From NCBI GenBank assembly GCA_963753135.1, contig CAVWBA010000028.1:45454-109453 (forward strand): a stretch of DNA of 64,000 bases, given 5' to 3'. Shown piece by piece: positions 38,698 through 48,068 of this stretch. This stretch comes from Roseiarcus sp963753135. Lineage in GTDB: Bacteria; Pseudomonadota; Alphaproteobacteria; Rhizobiales; Beijerinckiaceae. The notes beneath the pieces are model-generated. The model made no database searches and was not told the DNA's origin. It was given only the letters and a program-made list of their open reading frames with translations. A program made the position numbers and the translations under genes. Every line of letters starts with the position of its first letter. Position 1 is the stretch's first letter.

Positions 38698-39192
38698 TTA
38701 TCGATACGGGGCGTCGAGTGCGATGTTTCGCGCCAGCTCCCGCTCCCATCGATCGCCGTTGTCCAGCAATCGCTGCTTGTCGTAATAAAGTTCCTCGCGC
38801 GTCTCGGTCGCAAATTCGAAGTTCGGCCCTTCGACGATCGCATCGACCGGACAGGCTTCCTGACACATGCCGCAGTAGATGCACTTGACCATGTCGATGT
38901 CGTAGCGCGTCGTGCGACGGGTGCCGTCGTTGCGACGAGGCCCCGCCTCGATCGTGATCGCCTGGGCCGGACAAATCGCCTCGCACAGCTTGCAGGCGAT
39001 GCATCGCTCCTCGCCGTTCGGATAGCGGCGCTGCGCATGTTCTCCTCGAAAGCGAGGGCTCAGCGGAGACTTCTCGTGCGGGTAGTTCAACGTCGCCTTC
39101 GGCTTGAACATGTACTGAACCGACAGCGCAAGCGCCGCCAGGAACTCGCCGAGAAACAACGAGCGCGCCGATTGTGCAAGCCTGAGAGCCAT
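38698..39192 (-). CDS. nuoI: NADH-quinone oxidoreductase subunit I
   Basis: Peripheral-arm subunit carrying clusters N6a and N6b that relay electrons to N2. 164 residues. Two ferredoxin motifs are intact: CIACKLCEAICP (residues ~64-75) and CIYCGMCQEACP (~104-115), with an N-terminal amphipathic helix before them. Confidence 0.96.
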   Translation of the reverse strand: MALRLAQSARSLFLGEFLAALALSVQYMFKPKATLNYPHEKSPLSPRFRGEHAQRRYPNGEERCIACKLCEAICPAQAITIEAGPRRNDGTRRTTRYDIDMVKCIYCGMCQEACPVDAIVEGPNFEFATETREELYYDKQRLLDNGDRWERELARNIALDAPYR

Positions 39193-39209
39193 GGGCTTTT
39201 CCTTCTCCC

Positions 39210-40385
39210 TCAGCGCAACGGGACTGAGGAGCTCGCCCCGAGACCGGTAAACTCCAGCACTCCGGCCACGACCACCACCATCACGAGTGAGATCGGCAGG
39301 AACACCTTCCAGCCGAGCCGCATCAATTGATCGTAACGGTAGCGCGGCACGAATGCTTTCACCATCGAGAACATGAACACTACCGACCATCCCTTGATCA
39401 GGAACCAGATGAGGCCGGGCACCCAGGTGAAAGGCGGAAACGGCAACGGCGACAGCCAACCGCCAAGGAACAGCGTCGCCGTCAGGGCGGACATTGTCAG
39501 GACCGCGACGAGTTCGGTGAGGAACTGTAGCAGAAACAGCGAAGCGGAATACTCGACCGAATAGCCCGCGACGAGCTCGGATTCCGCCTCCGTCAAGTCG
39601 AACGGCGGCCGATTCGTCTCGGCAAGCGCCGACACGAAGAAGATGATGAACATCGGCAAGAGCGGCAGCCAATACCAGCCCAGAAGGCCGAACCGCGTGT
39701 CCTGCGCGCGTACGATCTGGGAAAGGTTGGTCGACCCGGCGCACATCACCACTGTCACGATCACGAAGCCGATCGACACCTCGTAAGACACCATCTGAGC
39801 GGCTGCGCGTAGCGCGGAAAGCAGCGCATATTTCGAATTGGACGCCCACCCCGCCATGATGACGCCATACACCCCGAGCGAGGAAACGGCGAAAAGATAC
39901 AGGAGCCCAACGTTGATATCGCTGATCGACCAGCCGTCAGCAACTGGAATGACCGCCCACGCGGACATCGCCAGCACCACTGACACGAGCGGCGCAAGCA
40001 CAAATACGCCCTTGTTCGCGCCCGCCGGGATGACGGGCTCTTTCAGGATGAACTTGAAGAAGTCCGCGAACGGCTGAAGGATGCCCCAGGGGCCCACAAC
40101 GTTGGGGCCGCGTCTGAGCTGCACAGCGCCCCAGATCTTGCGCTCGATATAAATGAGCGCCGCAGTAGAGAGAAGAAGGCACACCAGCAGCAGCAGGCTC
40201 TCCAGCACGTGCCGCAACAATGAGCCGGCATCGCTCTCATGCATCCACGCGCCGAACGCGGACATGGCTCCGCTGCTAATCAGAAGCCACAACGCGGCGA
40301 TGATTACGATAATGACGACCGCGGCCGCGCCGAGGATCGCGCCCCAGGGAGGCGAGGCGGTGTGGGAGGGCGTCGCGCTGGTCAT
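39210..40385 (-). CDS. nuoH: NADH-quinone oxidoreductase subunit H
   Basis: Membrane subunit that forms much of the quinone chamber and connects the peripheral and membrane arms. The ATG at 40385 gives 391 residues with an N-terminal region longer than in many homologues (MTSATPSHTASPPWGAILGA). Conserved phrases are YIERKIWGAVQLRRGPNVVG, GPWGILQPFADFFKFILKEP, AETNRPPFDLTEAESELVAG and VEYSASLFLLQFLTEL. Confidence 0.94.
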   Translation of the reverse strand: MTSATPSHTASPPWGAILGAAAVVIIVIIAALWLLISSGAMSAFGAWMHESDAGSLLRHVLESLLLLVCLLLSTAALIYIERKIWGAVQLRRGPNVVGPWGILQPFADFFKFILKEPVIPAGANKGVFVLAPLVSVVLAMSAWAVIPVADGWSISDINVGLLYLFAVSSLGVYGVIMAGWASNSKYALLSALRAAAQMVSYEVSIGFVIVTVVMCAGSTNLSQIVRAQDTRFGLLGWYWLPLLPMFIIFFVSALAETNRPPFDLTEAESELVAGYSVEYSASLFLLQFLTELVAVLTMSALTATLFLGGWLSPLPFPPFTWVPGLIWFLIKGWSVVFMFSMVKAFVPRYRYDQLMRLGWKVFLPISLVMVVVVAGVLEFTGLGASSSVPLR

Positions 40386-40398
40386 CGAGGGTCTGACC

Positions 40399-42462
40399 TT
40401 ATTCCGCCGCCTGACGCTGCACGCCCCGCGCCAGAGCCGAACATTCGGCCATGACGCGAGAGGCGCGCGCAATCGGGTTAGTACAATAAAAGTCGGACAC
40501 AGCAGGTGCGAACGGCGTCTTGTCGACAGCGCCGCCGAGCGCAGCGATCGAACTTAAGACGCTTGCATCCGTTGGCGCGACGGCGTCAAAGCGGACCAAC
40601 ACGGGGTAAGCGATGGCGAGCGCGGCCCGGAGTTGGGCTAGCGAATCGAACGGAAGCTTGGCGCCTAGCGGGTCCGACAGCGCACGCAGGATCGACCAAT
40701 CCTCGCGCGCGTCTCCGGGCGGGAACACGGCGCGCTCGGCGAATTGCGGCCGTCCTTCGGTGTTGACGTAGATGCCTGTCTTTTCGGTATAGGCCGCGCC
40801 CGGCAAAATGACGTCCGCCCGATTGGCGCCACGGTCGCCGTGAGTGCCGATGTAGACGACAAACGCGCCCGGCTCGATGTCAATTTCATCCGCGCCGAGG
40901 TTGATGAGCACATCGAGCGCGTTGGCCTTCGCCATCGCGGGCGCGTCGAGCCCCCCTTCCCCTGGCACGAGGCCGAGATCGAGGCCGCCGACGCGCGACG
41001 CTGCGCTATGAAGCACGTTGAAACCGTTCCAGCCGTCCTTCACGACGCCCGCCGCGAGGGAGGTCTTCGCTAGGCTCGCCAGTACGGCGACGCCGTCGGG
41101 CCTCGCGAAAGCGCCAGCGCCCACAACCATAATTGGCCTAGCGACGCCTTCCGGCGGCTTGTTCCATGCCTGCGCGAGCGTTTCTGGTCCTGCGCCCAAA
41201 TAATTGTAGTTGTAAGTCAGATCGGCCCTAGCTCCGACAACGCCCACCGGTGCGCCACCCTTAAGCCACCGCTTGCGGATGCGCGCGTTGAGGACCGGCG
41301 CCTCGTGCCGCGGGTTCGACCCGACGATGAGAACGGCGTCCGCTTGCTCGATGCCCGCGATCGTCGAATTGAAGAGATAGGACGCACGGCCGAATTTCGG
41401 ATGCAGTTTCGAGCCGTCCTGGCGGCAGTCGAGGTTGGGCGAGCCAAGCTTGGCGATAAGCGACTTGAGCGCGAACATCTCCTCGACCGTCGCCAAATCG
41501 CCGACGATCGCGCCGATCCGGGACCGGGAGGCCGCCGCGACTTTGCCGGCGACCATGGCGAAGGCCTCCGCCCAGCTCGCGGGCCTGAGCCGGCCATCGA
41601 CGCGGACATATGGACGATCGAGCCGCTGCGTTTTCAACCCGTCGACAATGTGACGCGTCTTGTCAGAAATCCATTCCTCGTTGATCGCGTCGTTGACGCG
41701 AGGCAGAATGCGGACCACCTCGCGGCCGCGCGCATCGATTCGGATCGAGGAGCCAAGCGCGTCCATCACGTCAATCGATTCGGTCTTGGCGTACTCCCAC
41801 GGGCGGGCGTGGAAGGCGATCGGTTTCGCCGTCAAGGCGCCGACCGGACACAGGTCGACGACATTACCTTGTAGCTCGGAGCTCAGCGCGTGCTCGAGAT
41901 AGGAGGTGATCTCCATATCCTCACCGCGGCCAATTGCCCCCAGTTCGGGAACGCCAGCAACTTCGGTCACGAAGCGCACGCAGCGCGTGCATTGGATGCA
42001 CCTGTTCATCGAGGTCTTGACCAGCGCCCCGATATATTTGTCTTCCACGGCGCGCTTGTTCTCGGCGAAGCGGGACGAGTCGGCGCCATAAGCCATCGCC
42101 TGATCTTGCAGATCGCATTCACCGCCCTGATCGCAGATCGGACAGTCGAGCGGATGGTTGATCAGCAGGAACTCCATCGTGCCCTTGCGCGCCTTGCGAG
42201 CCATCGGCGAGTTGGTCAGGACGACGGGCGGCTCGCCGTTCGGGCCAGGCCGTAGATCTTTCACCGCCATGGCGCAGGACGCAGTCGGCTTGGGGGGGCC
42301 GCCTTTCACTTCGACGAGGCACATTCGGCAGTTACCGGCGATCGACAGCCGCTCGTGGAAACAGAACCGTGGGATCTCGGCCCCAGCCGCCTCGCAAGCT
42401 TGAAGAAGGGTGTATTCGGCGGGAACGTCGAGTTCCTTCTCGTCGATGACGATCTTGCTCAT
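40399..42462 (-). CDS. nuoG: NADH-quinone oxidoreductase subunit G
   Basis: Large iron-sulfur subunit of the peripheral arm. The 687-residue protein has an N-terminal ferredoxin fold with CFHERLSIAGNCRMCLVE (N1b), then HPLDCPICDQGGECDLQDQA (N5 region) and MNRCIQCTRCVRF (N4). A degenerate molybdopterin-oxidoreductase domain follows with no catalytic role. The frame is intact. The ATG lies within the stop region of the pentapeptide-repeat gene (overlap 42459-42462). Confidence 0.96.
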   Translation of the reverse strand: MSKIVIDEKELDVPAEYTLLQACEAAGAEIPRFCFHERLSIAGNCRMCLVEVKGGPPKPTASCAMAVKDLRPGPNGEPPVVLTNSPMARKARKGTMEFLLINHPLDCPICDQGGECDLQDQAMAYGADSSRFAENKRAVEDKYIGALVKTSMNRCIQCTRCVRFVTEVAGVPELGAIGRGEDMEITSYLEHALSSELQGNVVDLCPVGALTAKPIAFHARPWEYAKTESIDVMDALGSSIRIDARGREVVRILPRVNDAINEEWISDKTRHIVDGLKTQRLDRPYVRVDGRLRPASWAEAFAMVAGKVAAASRSRIGAIVGDLATVEEMFALKSLIAKLGSPNLDCRQDGSKLHPKFGRASYLFNSTIAGIEQADAVLIVGSNPRHEAPVLNARIRKRWLKGGAPVGVVGARADLTYNYNYLGAGPETLAQAWNKPPEGVARPIMVVGAGAFARPDGVAVLASLAKTSLAAGVVKDGWNGFNVLHSAASRVGGLDLGLVPGEGGLDAPAMAKANALDVLINLGADEIDIEPGAFVVYIGTHGDRGANRADVILPGAAYTEKTGIYVNTEGRPQFAERAVFPPGDAREDWSILRALSDPLGAKLPFDSLAQLRAALAIAYPVLVRFDAVAPTDASVLSSIAALGGAVDKTPFAPAVSDFYCTNPIARASRVMAECSALARGVQRQAAE

Positions 42463-42743
42463 GCGCTCTTCGTCCCGTGGCCCGCGCGCCAGTACGCGAG
42501 GAGATCGGTGACGGCAATCCCATCGATTGTCGCCCCATCCAAGCGAGCTTTAACGATAGCGGCGCCCGCCAGATTCGCTTTGTCGACGCGCAGGCCCGCG
42601 AGGTTGACGTTGTGAACGCGCCAACCGGACATATTCAGGTCATCGAATGAGCAACCCGACATGTTGATGTTGCGAAAGTCCGAGCCCGACAGGTTCACGT
42701 CGTCGAACTTCGACCCGGAAAGGTCAGCCTTGTGGACGTCCAT
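42459..42743 (-). CDS. Small pentapeptide-repeat protein inside the nuo operon
   Basis: A 94-residue protein whose core is a run of about ten pentapeptide A(D/N)LxX units from residue ~5 to ~75: ADLSG, SKFDD, VNLSG, SDFRN, INMSG, CSFDD, LNMSG, then VNLAG and ANLAG. This predicts a short right-handed beta-helix of two to three coils. It ends with a helical tail (DLLAYWRAGHG). No signal peptide. It is translationally coupled to nuoG by a four-base overlap and follows the DUF3291 gene. Function unknown; a scaffold or assembly role for complex I is speculation from location. Confidence 0.85.
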   Translation of the reverse strand: MDVHKADLSGSKFDDVNLSGSDFRNINMSGCSFDDLNMSGWRVHNVNLAGLRVDKANLAGAAIVKARLDGATIDGIAVTDLLAYWRAGHGTKSA

Positions 42744-42787
42744 CCGATGCTTTTCGACTCTCGATCTTCATCGTGCCTGTTCAATCG

Positions 42788-43255
42788 TCAACCGCACTTC
42801 CGGCTCATCCATAGCTTGATATGCGCGAGATGGCTCCAGCCAAAGGCAAAATCGCTATCGCCATGCGCCGTTAAGTGTGCAAGCCGCCCCATCGCCTCTT
42901 CGAGATCCGGAATATGCCTGGACGGTATCGGCCACATGACGAAATGGGGCGTCGCAGGCTTTTCGAACCAGTCGCCCTTGCGGTTGTAGAACTGCTTGTG
43001 GACCGTCGCCCAGACGAAGCGCTCCAGCGCTTCGACGCTCTCCCACACCGACAGGTTGACTGCCATGGTCGGGTCGCTCGCCGGACGGATGGCTGTCGCG
43101 TTGTTGCTGTCGTCCTTGAGCCGCCATACGAATCCCTCGCTACGTTCCGCGAGAGCGTTGATGCGATCGAGGTTCGTCATGAACGCCGCCATGCGCGGAT
43201 CGTCCGTCGGATAGCGGAACCTGCCGATGTTGAGCTGGGCAACGTGGCTGGTCAT
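42788..43255 (-). CDS. DUF3291 domain protein inside the nuo operon
   Basis: A 155-residue soluble protein of the DUF3291 family, a dimeric alpha/beta-barrel-type fold related to antibiotic-biosynthesis monooxygenases. The start is HVAQLNIGRFRYPTDDPRM. The core is SEGFVWRLKDDSNNATAIRP, then AVNLSVWESVEALERFVW and the diagnostic HKQFYNRKGDWFEKP (residues ~85-99), then PHFVMWPIPSRHIPDLEEAM. No function is established for the family. It is nested between nuoF and the pentapeptide gene, with short gaps on both sides, implying cotranscription. Confidence 0.85.
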   Translation of the reverse strand: MTSHVAQLNIGRFRYPTDDPRMAAFMTNLDRINALAERSEGFVWRLKDDSNNATAIRPASDPTMAVNLSVWESVEALERFVWATVHKQFYNRKGDWFEKPATPHFVMWPIPSRHIPDLEEAMGRLAHLTAHGDSDFAFGWSHLAHIKLWMSRKCG

Positions 43256-43283
43256 GCCTTACTCCGCCGCCTGCAGCACCGGT

Positions 43284-44564
43284 TCAGCTATGGGGGTTCG
43301 CGGTGTATTGGTCGATGCGCCGCTCGATTTCGGGGCGGAAATGGGCGATGAGCCCTTGGATCGGCCACGCTGCGGCGTCGCCGAGGGCGCATATAGTGTG
43401 CCCTTCGACCTGCTTGGTGACGTCCAGAAGCATGTCGATCTCGCGCTTTTGAGCGCGACCCTGAACCATGCGTTCCATCACGCGCCACATCCATCCGGCG
43501 CCTTCACGACAGGGGGTGCACTGACCGCAGCTTTCGTGCTTGTAGAAATACGACAAGCGGGCGATGGCGCGGATGATGTCAGTCGACTTGTCCATCACGA
43601 TCGCCGCCGCGGTGCCAAGGCCGGACTTGAGCTTGGCGAGCGAGTCGAAGTCCATTGGACAATCGATGATCTGGGCGGCGGGAAGGAGCCGCACCGACGC
43701 TCCGCCCGGGATGACTGCGAGCAGATTGTCCCAGCCGCCGCGCACGCCGCCGCAGTGCTTCTCAATCAGCTCGCGGAATGGGATCGACATCGCCTCCTCA
43801 ACGTTGCACGGCTTGTTGACGTGACCCGAAACGCTAAACACCTTGGTGCCGAAATTGTTGGGCGCGCCGAAACTCGTGAACCATGATGCGCCGCGCCGCA
43901 AAATCGTCGGCGAGACGGCGATCGACTCGACGTTGTTGACCGTCGTCGGGCAACCGTAGAGCCCCATCCCGGCAGGAAAGGGCGGCTTCATGCGCGGCAT
44001 CCCCTTCTTGCCCTCGAGCAACTCGAGCATCGCCGTCTCTTCGCCGCAGATATAGGCCCCGGCGCCATGATGGACGTAGAGATCGAACGGCCAGCCGTGA
44101 ATATTGTCCTTGCCGATGAGTCGCGCATCGTAGGCCTCTGCGACCGCAGCCTCGAGATTATGCCGCTCCTTTATGAATTCACCCCGCACGTAGATATAGG
44201 CCGCGTGCGCGCCCATGGCGAACGAGGCGACCAGCGCGCCCTCGACCAGCGTGTGCGGGTCGTTGCGCATGATCTCGCGGTCCTTGCAGGTCCCTGGCTC
44301 CGATTCATCGGCGTTGATGGTGAGATAGTGCGGTCGCTTGGGATCGACGGTCTTGGGCATGAACGACCATTTGAGCCCGGTCGGGAAGCCAGCGCCTCCA
44401 CGCCCGCGCAGGCCCGAGGCCTTCATTTCGGCGATGATCCAGTCGCGTCCTTTGTCGAGGATCGCTTTGGTCCCATCCCAATTGCCGCGCGCCCGCGCGC
44501 CCTTGAGGCCGCGGTCGCCAAGCCCATAGAGATTGGTGAAGATGCGATCCTTATCTTCCAGCAT
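43284..44564 (-). CDS. nuoF: NADH-quinone oxidoreductase subunit F
   Basis: NADH-oxidising subunit with FMN and cluster N3. The 426-residue protein has the NADH/FMN loop GLRGRGGAGFPTGLKWSFMP (residues ~50-70), the flavin region INADESEPGTCKDREIMRND, and YICGEETAMLELLEGKKGMP. The N3 cysteines lie in ESCGQCTPCREGAGW near residue 350, with the fourth further downstream. It starts three bases after nuoE. Confidence 0.97.
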   Translation of the reverse strand: MLEDKDRIFTNLYGLGDRGLKGARARGNWDGTKAILDKGRDWIIAEMKASGLRGRGGAGFPTGLKWSFMPKTVDPKRPHYLTINADESEPGTCKDREIMRNDPHTLVEGALVASFAMGAHAAYIYVRGEFIKERHNLEAAVAEAYDARLIGKDNIHGWPFDLYVHHGAGAYICGEETAMLELLEGKKGMPRMKPPFPAGMGLYGCPTTVNNVESIAVSPTILRRGASWFTSFGAPNNFGTKVFSVSGHVNKPCNVEEAMSIPFRELIEKHCGGVRGGWDNLLAVIPGGASVRLLPAAQIIDCPMDFDSLAKLKSGLGTAAAIVMDKSTDIIRAIARLSYFYKHESCGQCTPCREGAGWMWRVMERMVQGRAQKREIDMLLDVTKQVEGHTICALGDAAAWPIQGLIAHFRPEIERRIDQYTANPHS

Positions 44565-44567
44565 CGC

Positions 44568-45242
44568 TCAATTCCCGATCTTCCCGGTCGGCGGTCGATC
44601 GTTCGCAGGCGCCGGCGCGATCGGCGCGCCATGGCCATCGACTCCGTATAGCGTGGTCAGTGCGGTTAAGCCGCCCACCGGCTCGGAGGAGACGCGCCCG
44701 ATCTGCGAACCCGTCTTGACCGGCCGGCCCAATGCGAGATCATCGAGAAGCTTGGCGAAATTCTCCGGCGTCAGGTCTTCGTAATAGTCGTCGTTGATCT
44801 GGACCATCGGCGCATTGCAACACGCGCCCAGGCATTCGACCTCAATCCAGGAGAACAGGCCGTCCGGCGTCACATGACCCTGTTCCCCGATGCGCTCGCG
44901 GCAGACGGCTCTAATGTCGTCAGAACCAGCAAGCATGCATGGCGTCGTGCCGCAGACCTGCACGTAGTGGCGTCCGACCGGCGCGAGATTGAACATCGTG
45001 TAGAAGGTCGCGACCTCGAGCACTCGGATGTTGGGCATATCGAGCATCGCCGCGACTTTTTCGACCGCCGCCCGCGGCAACCAGTAGCCGTTCTGCTTCT
45101 GCGCGCGCCACAGCAACGCAAGCACCGCTGAAGCTTGCCGGCCAGAAGGATATTTGGCTATCTCCCGCTCCGCCCACGCCTTGTTTTCCGGCGTAAACTC
45201 AAAGCTTGTCGGTTGCTCCTCGGCGAGGCGGCGGACGGACAT
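44568..45242 (-). CDS. nuoE: NADH-quinone oxidoreductase subunit E
   Basis: Thioredoxin-fold subunit with [2Fe-2S] cluster N1a. 224 residues. The four ligand cysteines lie in CGTTPCMLAGSDD and ECLGACCNAPMVQINDDYYE. The C-terminal extension (after about residue 175, PTGKIGN end) is typical of alphaproteobacteria. Confidence 0.96.
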   Translation of the reverse strand: MSVRRLAEEQPTSFEFTPENKAWAEREIAKYPSGRQASAVLALLWRAQKQNGYWLPRAAVEKVAAMLDMPNIRVLEVATFYTMFNLAPVGRHYVQVCGTTPCMLAGSDDIRAVCRERIGEQGHVTPDGLFSWIEVECLGACCNAPMVQINDDYYEDLTPENFAKLLDDLALGRPVKTGSQIGRVSSEPVGGLTALTTLYGVDGHGAPIAPAPANDRPPTGKIGN

Positions 45243-45297
45243 CGGTCAACGCTTCCTAGAATGCGGCATTATGCTGAATCGCCGTCCAACGATCTCG

Positions 45298-46488
45298 TCA
45301 TCGGTCGACCTCCCCAAACACGATGTCAAGCGAGCCGAGGACAGCGCTTATGTCCGCGAGCATGTGCTTGCGGCATAGAAAATCCATCGCTTGAAGATGC
45401 GCGAAGCCGGGCGCGCGAAGTTTGACGCGGTAGGGCTTGTTCGAGCCGTCGGAGACGAGATACACGCCAAACTCCCCCTTGGGCGCTTCGACCGCGGCAT
45501 AGACCTCACCGGCCGGTACCTTATAGCCCTCGGTGTAAAGTTTGAAATGATGGATGAGCGCCTCCATCGAGCGCTTCATCTCGGCGCGACGGGGCGGCGC
45601 AACCTTGCCGTCGTCGGTTACTACCGGCCCCTCGCCGCCAGACGAGTTTAGCTTCTCGCAGCACTGTCGCATGATTTTTACAGACTGGCGCATCTCTTCC
45701 ATGCGGATCACATAGCGGTCGTAGCAGTCGCCGTTCTTGCCGACGGGAATATCGAAATCCATTTCCTCGTAGCATTCGTACGGCTGGGCCTTACGCAGAT
45801 CCCATGGGGCGCCCGAGCCGCGCACCATGACGCCCGAGAACCCCCACGCCCAGGCGTCTGCTAGCTTGACCACGCCGATGTCGACATTGCGCTGCTTGAA
45901 GATTCGATTTCCAGTGAGCAGAGTCTCGAGATCGTCGCAGACTTTAAGGAAGGGGTCACAGAAGGCCTCAATATCGTCGATGAGCTTGCGCGGCAAATCC
46001 TGGTGGACGCCGCCCGGTCGAAAGTAGGCGGCGTGCATGCGCGCGCCACTGGCGCGCTCGTAGAAGACCATCAACTTCTCGCGCTCCTCGAACCCCCAAA
46101 GCGGCGGCGTCAGCGCGCCAACGTCCATCGCTTGCGTAGTGATCTGGAGCAAATGCGATAAAAGGCGGCCGATCTCGCAATAAAGCACTCGAATAAGCTG
46201 GCCACGCCGAGGAACCGAAATGCCGAGAAGCCGCTCGACCGCGAGCGCATACGCGTGCTCCTGATTCATCGGCGCGACATAGTCGAGCCTATCCAGATAG
46301 GGCACGTTCTGCAGGTAGGTGCGCGCCTCCATGAGTTTTTCGGTGCCGCGATGCAGGAGGCCGATGTGCGGGTCGACTCGCTCGACCACCTCGCCGTCAA
46401 GTTCAAGGACGAGGCGCAGCACGCCGTGCGCAGCCGGATGCTGTGGCCCGAAGTTGATCGAGAAGTTGCGCAGATTCTGTTCGCTCAT
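45298..46488 (-). CDS. nuoD: NADH-quinone oxidoreductase subunit D
   Basis: 49-kDa-type subunit lining the quinone site. 396 residues. INFGPQHPAAHGVLRLVLEL opens the protein with the quinone-site histidine. RGTEKLMEARTYLQNVPYLD, DYVAPMNQEHAYALAVERLL and the C-terminal ADISAVLGSLDIVFGEVDR are all diagnostic. Not fused with nuoC, unlike in enterobacteria. Confidence 0.97.
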   Translation of the reverse strand: MSEQNLRNFSINFGPQHPAAHGVLRLVLELDGEVVERVDPHIGLLHRGTEKLMEARTYLQNVPYLDRLDYVAPMNQEHAYALAVERLLGISVPRRGQLIRVLYCEIGRLLSHLLQITTQAMDVGALTPPLWGFEEREKLMVFYERASGARMHAAYFRPGGVHQDLPRKLIDDIEAFCDPFLKVCDDLETLLTGNRIFKQRNVDIGVVKLADAWAWGFSGVMVRGSGAPWDLRKAQPYECYEEMDFDIPVGKNGDCYDRYVIRMEEMRQSVKIMRQCCEKLNSSGGEGPVVTDDGKVAPPRRAEMKRSMEALIHHFKLYTEGYKVPAGEVYAAVEAPKGEFGVYLVSDGSNKPYRVKLRAPGFAHLQAMDFLCRKHMLADISAVLGSLDIVFGEVDR

Positions 46489-46499
46489 GATTCGACTGC

Positions 46500-47108
46500 C
46501 TAGCGGGGACCGTCGCCTTTTGCCTTCTCATCCCCAGGCAGCGGCGGACCCTCCCAGGGGCTCAGGAAATCGAACTGGCGGAATTCCTGATTGAGTCGCA
46601 CCGGATCGTAGCGAACGCGCTTTTCCGCATCGTCGTAACGCACCTCAACGAAACCCGTCATCGGGAAGTCCTTGCGCAACGGATAACCATCGAAGCCGTA
46701 GTCGGTCAGGATGCGCCGCAAATCCGGATGGCCCTCGAACACCACGCCAAACAGGTCGTAAATCTCGCGCTCGTACCAATCGGCGCCAGGATAGACGGCG
46801 GTAGCGCTCATGACCGCGGTATCCTCGTCAGTCTCGATCTTGACCCGGATCCGCCGGTTCAGCTTCGGCGAGAGCAAATGGTAGACGACGTCGAAGCGCT
46901 TCTCGCGCTGCGGATAGTCGACGCCCGAAATATCGATGATTGAAACAAATTGAGCCACTGGATCATCGCGGAGGAATTGGAGCGTCTCGACGATGCGCGC
47001 GGGATGGACAGTTAGCGTTAGCTCACCAAACGCGAAAGCGGATTCCACCACCGCTCCGGGAGCCGCGGCGGCCAGTTTCGTGGCAATGGTCTCAAGCTGG
47101 TCGTCCAT
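46500..47108 (-). CDS. nuoC: NADH-quinone oxidoreductase subunit C
   Basis: 30-kDa-type subunit. 202 residues. The central ERFDVVYHLLSPKLNRR-like stretch (here KRFDVVYHLLSPKLNRRIRV) and the signature YEREIYDLFGVVFEGHPDLR followed by ILTDYGFDGYPLRKDFPMTG identify it. The proline-rich C-terminal tail is normal. Confidence 0.97.
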   Translation of the reverse strand: MDDQLETIATKLAAAAPGAVVESAFAFGELTLTVHPARIVETLQFLRDDPVAQFVSIIDISGVDYPQREKRFDVVYHLLSPKLNRRIRVKIETDEDTAVMSATAVYPGADWYEREIYDLFGVVFEGHPDLRRILTDYGFDGYPLRKDFPMTGFVEVRYDDAEKRVRYDPVRLNQEFRQFDFLSPWEGPPLPGDEKAKGDGPR

Positions 47109-47136
47109 TCTTGCCTTTCGTCGCTCCCACGTACCT

Positions 47137-47712
47137 TCAGCGTTCGATCGTCCCGGTTCGGCGAATTTTCTTCTGCAGCATCAGCACGCCGTAGAGCAGC
47201 GCCTCGGCGGTGGGTGGACAGCCGGGCACATAGATATCAACGGGAACAACGCGGTCGCACCCGCGCACGACTGAATAGGAATAGTGGTAGTAGCCGCCGC
47301 CGTTCGCGCACGAGCCCATCGAGATGACATAGCGCGGCTCTGGCATCTGGTCATAGACCTTTCGCAGCGCCGGCGCCATTTTGTTCGTCAGCGTCCCCGC
47401 CACAATCATTACGTCAGACTGGCGGGGGCTTGCGCGCGGCGCGAAGCCATAACGCTCGACGTCGTAGCGCGGCATCGACAACTGCATCATCTCGACCGCA
47501 CAGCAGGCAAGGCCGAAGGTCATCCACATCAATGAGCCAGTGCGCGCCCATTGGATGAGGTCGTCGGTCGTTGTGACGAGAAAGCCCTTATCGGCAAGTT
47601 CATCACTGATCGAGCCGAAATATAGGTCTTCCGGCCGGACCGGTTTGCCGGTCAACGGATCAAGGAGGTCGGTCGCGACTTGTGCAACGGTTGGGCTGGC
47701 GGTCAATCCCAT
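47137..47712 (-). CDS. nuoB: NADH-quinone oxidoreductase subunit B
   Basis: Subunit carrying terminal cluster N2. 191 residues from ATG 47712, which overlaps the nuoA stop; an earlier in-frame ATG at 47733 would lie deeper in nuoA. N2 ligands are visible in FGLACCAVEMMQLSMPRYD, GSCANGGGYYHYSYSVVRGC and VPGCPPTAEALLYG. Confidence 0.97.
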   Translation of the reverse strand: MGLTASPTVAQVATDLLDPLTGKPVRPEDLYFGSISDELADKGFLVTTTDDLIQWARTGSLMWMTFGLACCAVEMMQLSMPRYDVERYGFAPRASPRQSDVMIVAGTLTNKMAPALRKVYDQMPEPRYVISMGSCANGGGYYHYSYSVVRGCDRVVPVDIYVPGCPPTAEALLYGVLMLQKKIRRTGTIER

Positions 47713-48068
47713 TCCAGCGCCCCTTTGTTCCACTCGTAAACGAACCCGACCGTCAGCACCCCCAGAAACATCATCATCGACCAGAATCCCAGTGCGCCAA
47801 GGTCGTGGAAAACGATCGCCCAGGGAAACAGGAACGCCACCTCAAGATCGAAGATGATGAAAAGGAGCGAGACGAGGTAGAAGCGTGCGTCGAAGCGCAT
47901 GCGAGCATCGTCGAACGGAGGAAAGCCGCACTCGTAGGGCGAGAGCTTTTCGGTGTCAGGCGCGCGATAGGCAACGAGAAAAGGCGCAATCAATAGCGCT
48001 CCGCTAATAAGGGTGGCGATGATTATGAACACGACCAGCGGCATGTAATCGGAAATAAGGCTCGGCAT
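47703..48068 (-). CDS. nuoA: NADH-quinone oxidoreductase subunit A
   Basis: Three-helix membrane subunit (ND3 homologue). 121 residues from ATG 48068. The quinone-site loop YECGFPPFDDARMRFDARFY (residues ~50-70) with its switch cysteine is present. So are FLVSLLFIIFDLEVAFLFPW-type helices (here YLVSLLFIIFDLEVAFLFPW). First gene of the nuo operon. Confidence 0.96.
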   Translation of the reverse strand: MPSLISDYMPLVVFIIIATLISGALLIAPFLVAYRAPDTEKLSPYECGFPPFDDARMRFDARFYLVSLLFIIFDLEVAFLFPWAIVFHDLGALGFWSMMMFLGVLTVGFVYEWNKGALEWD

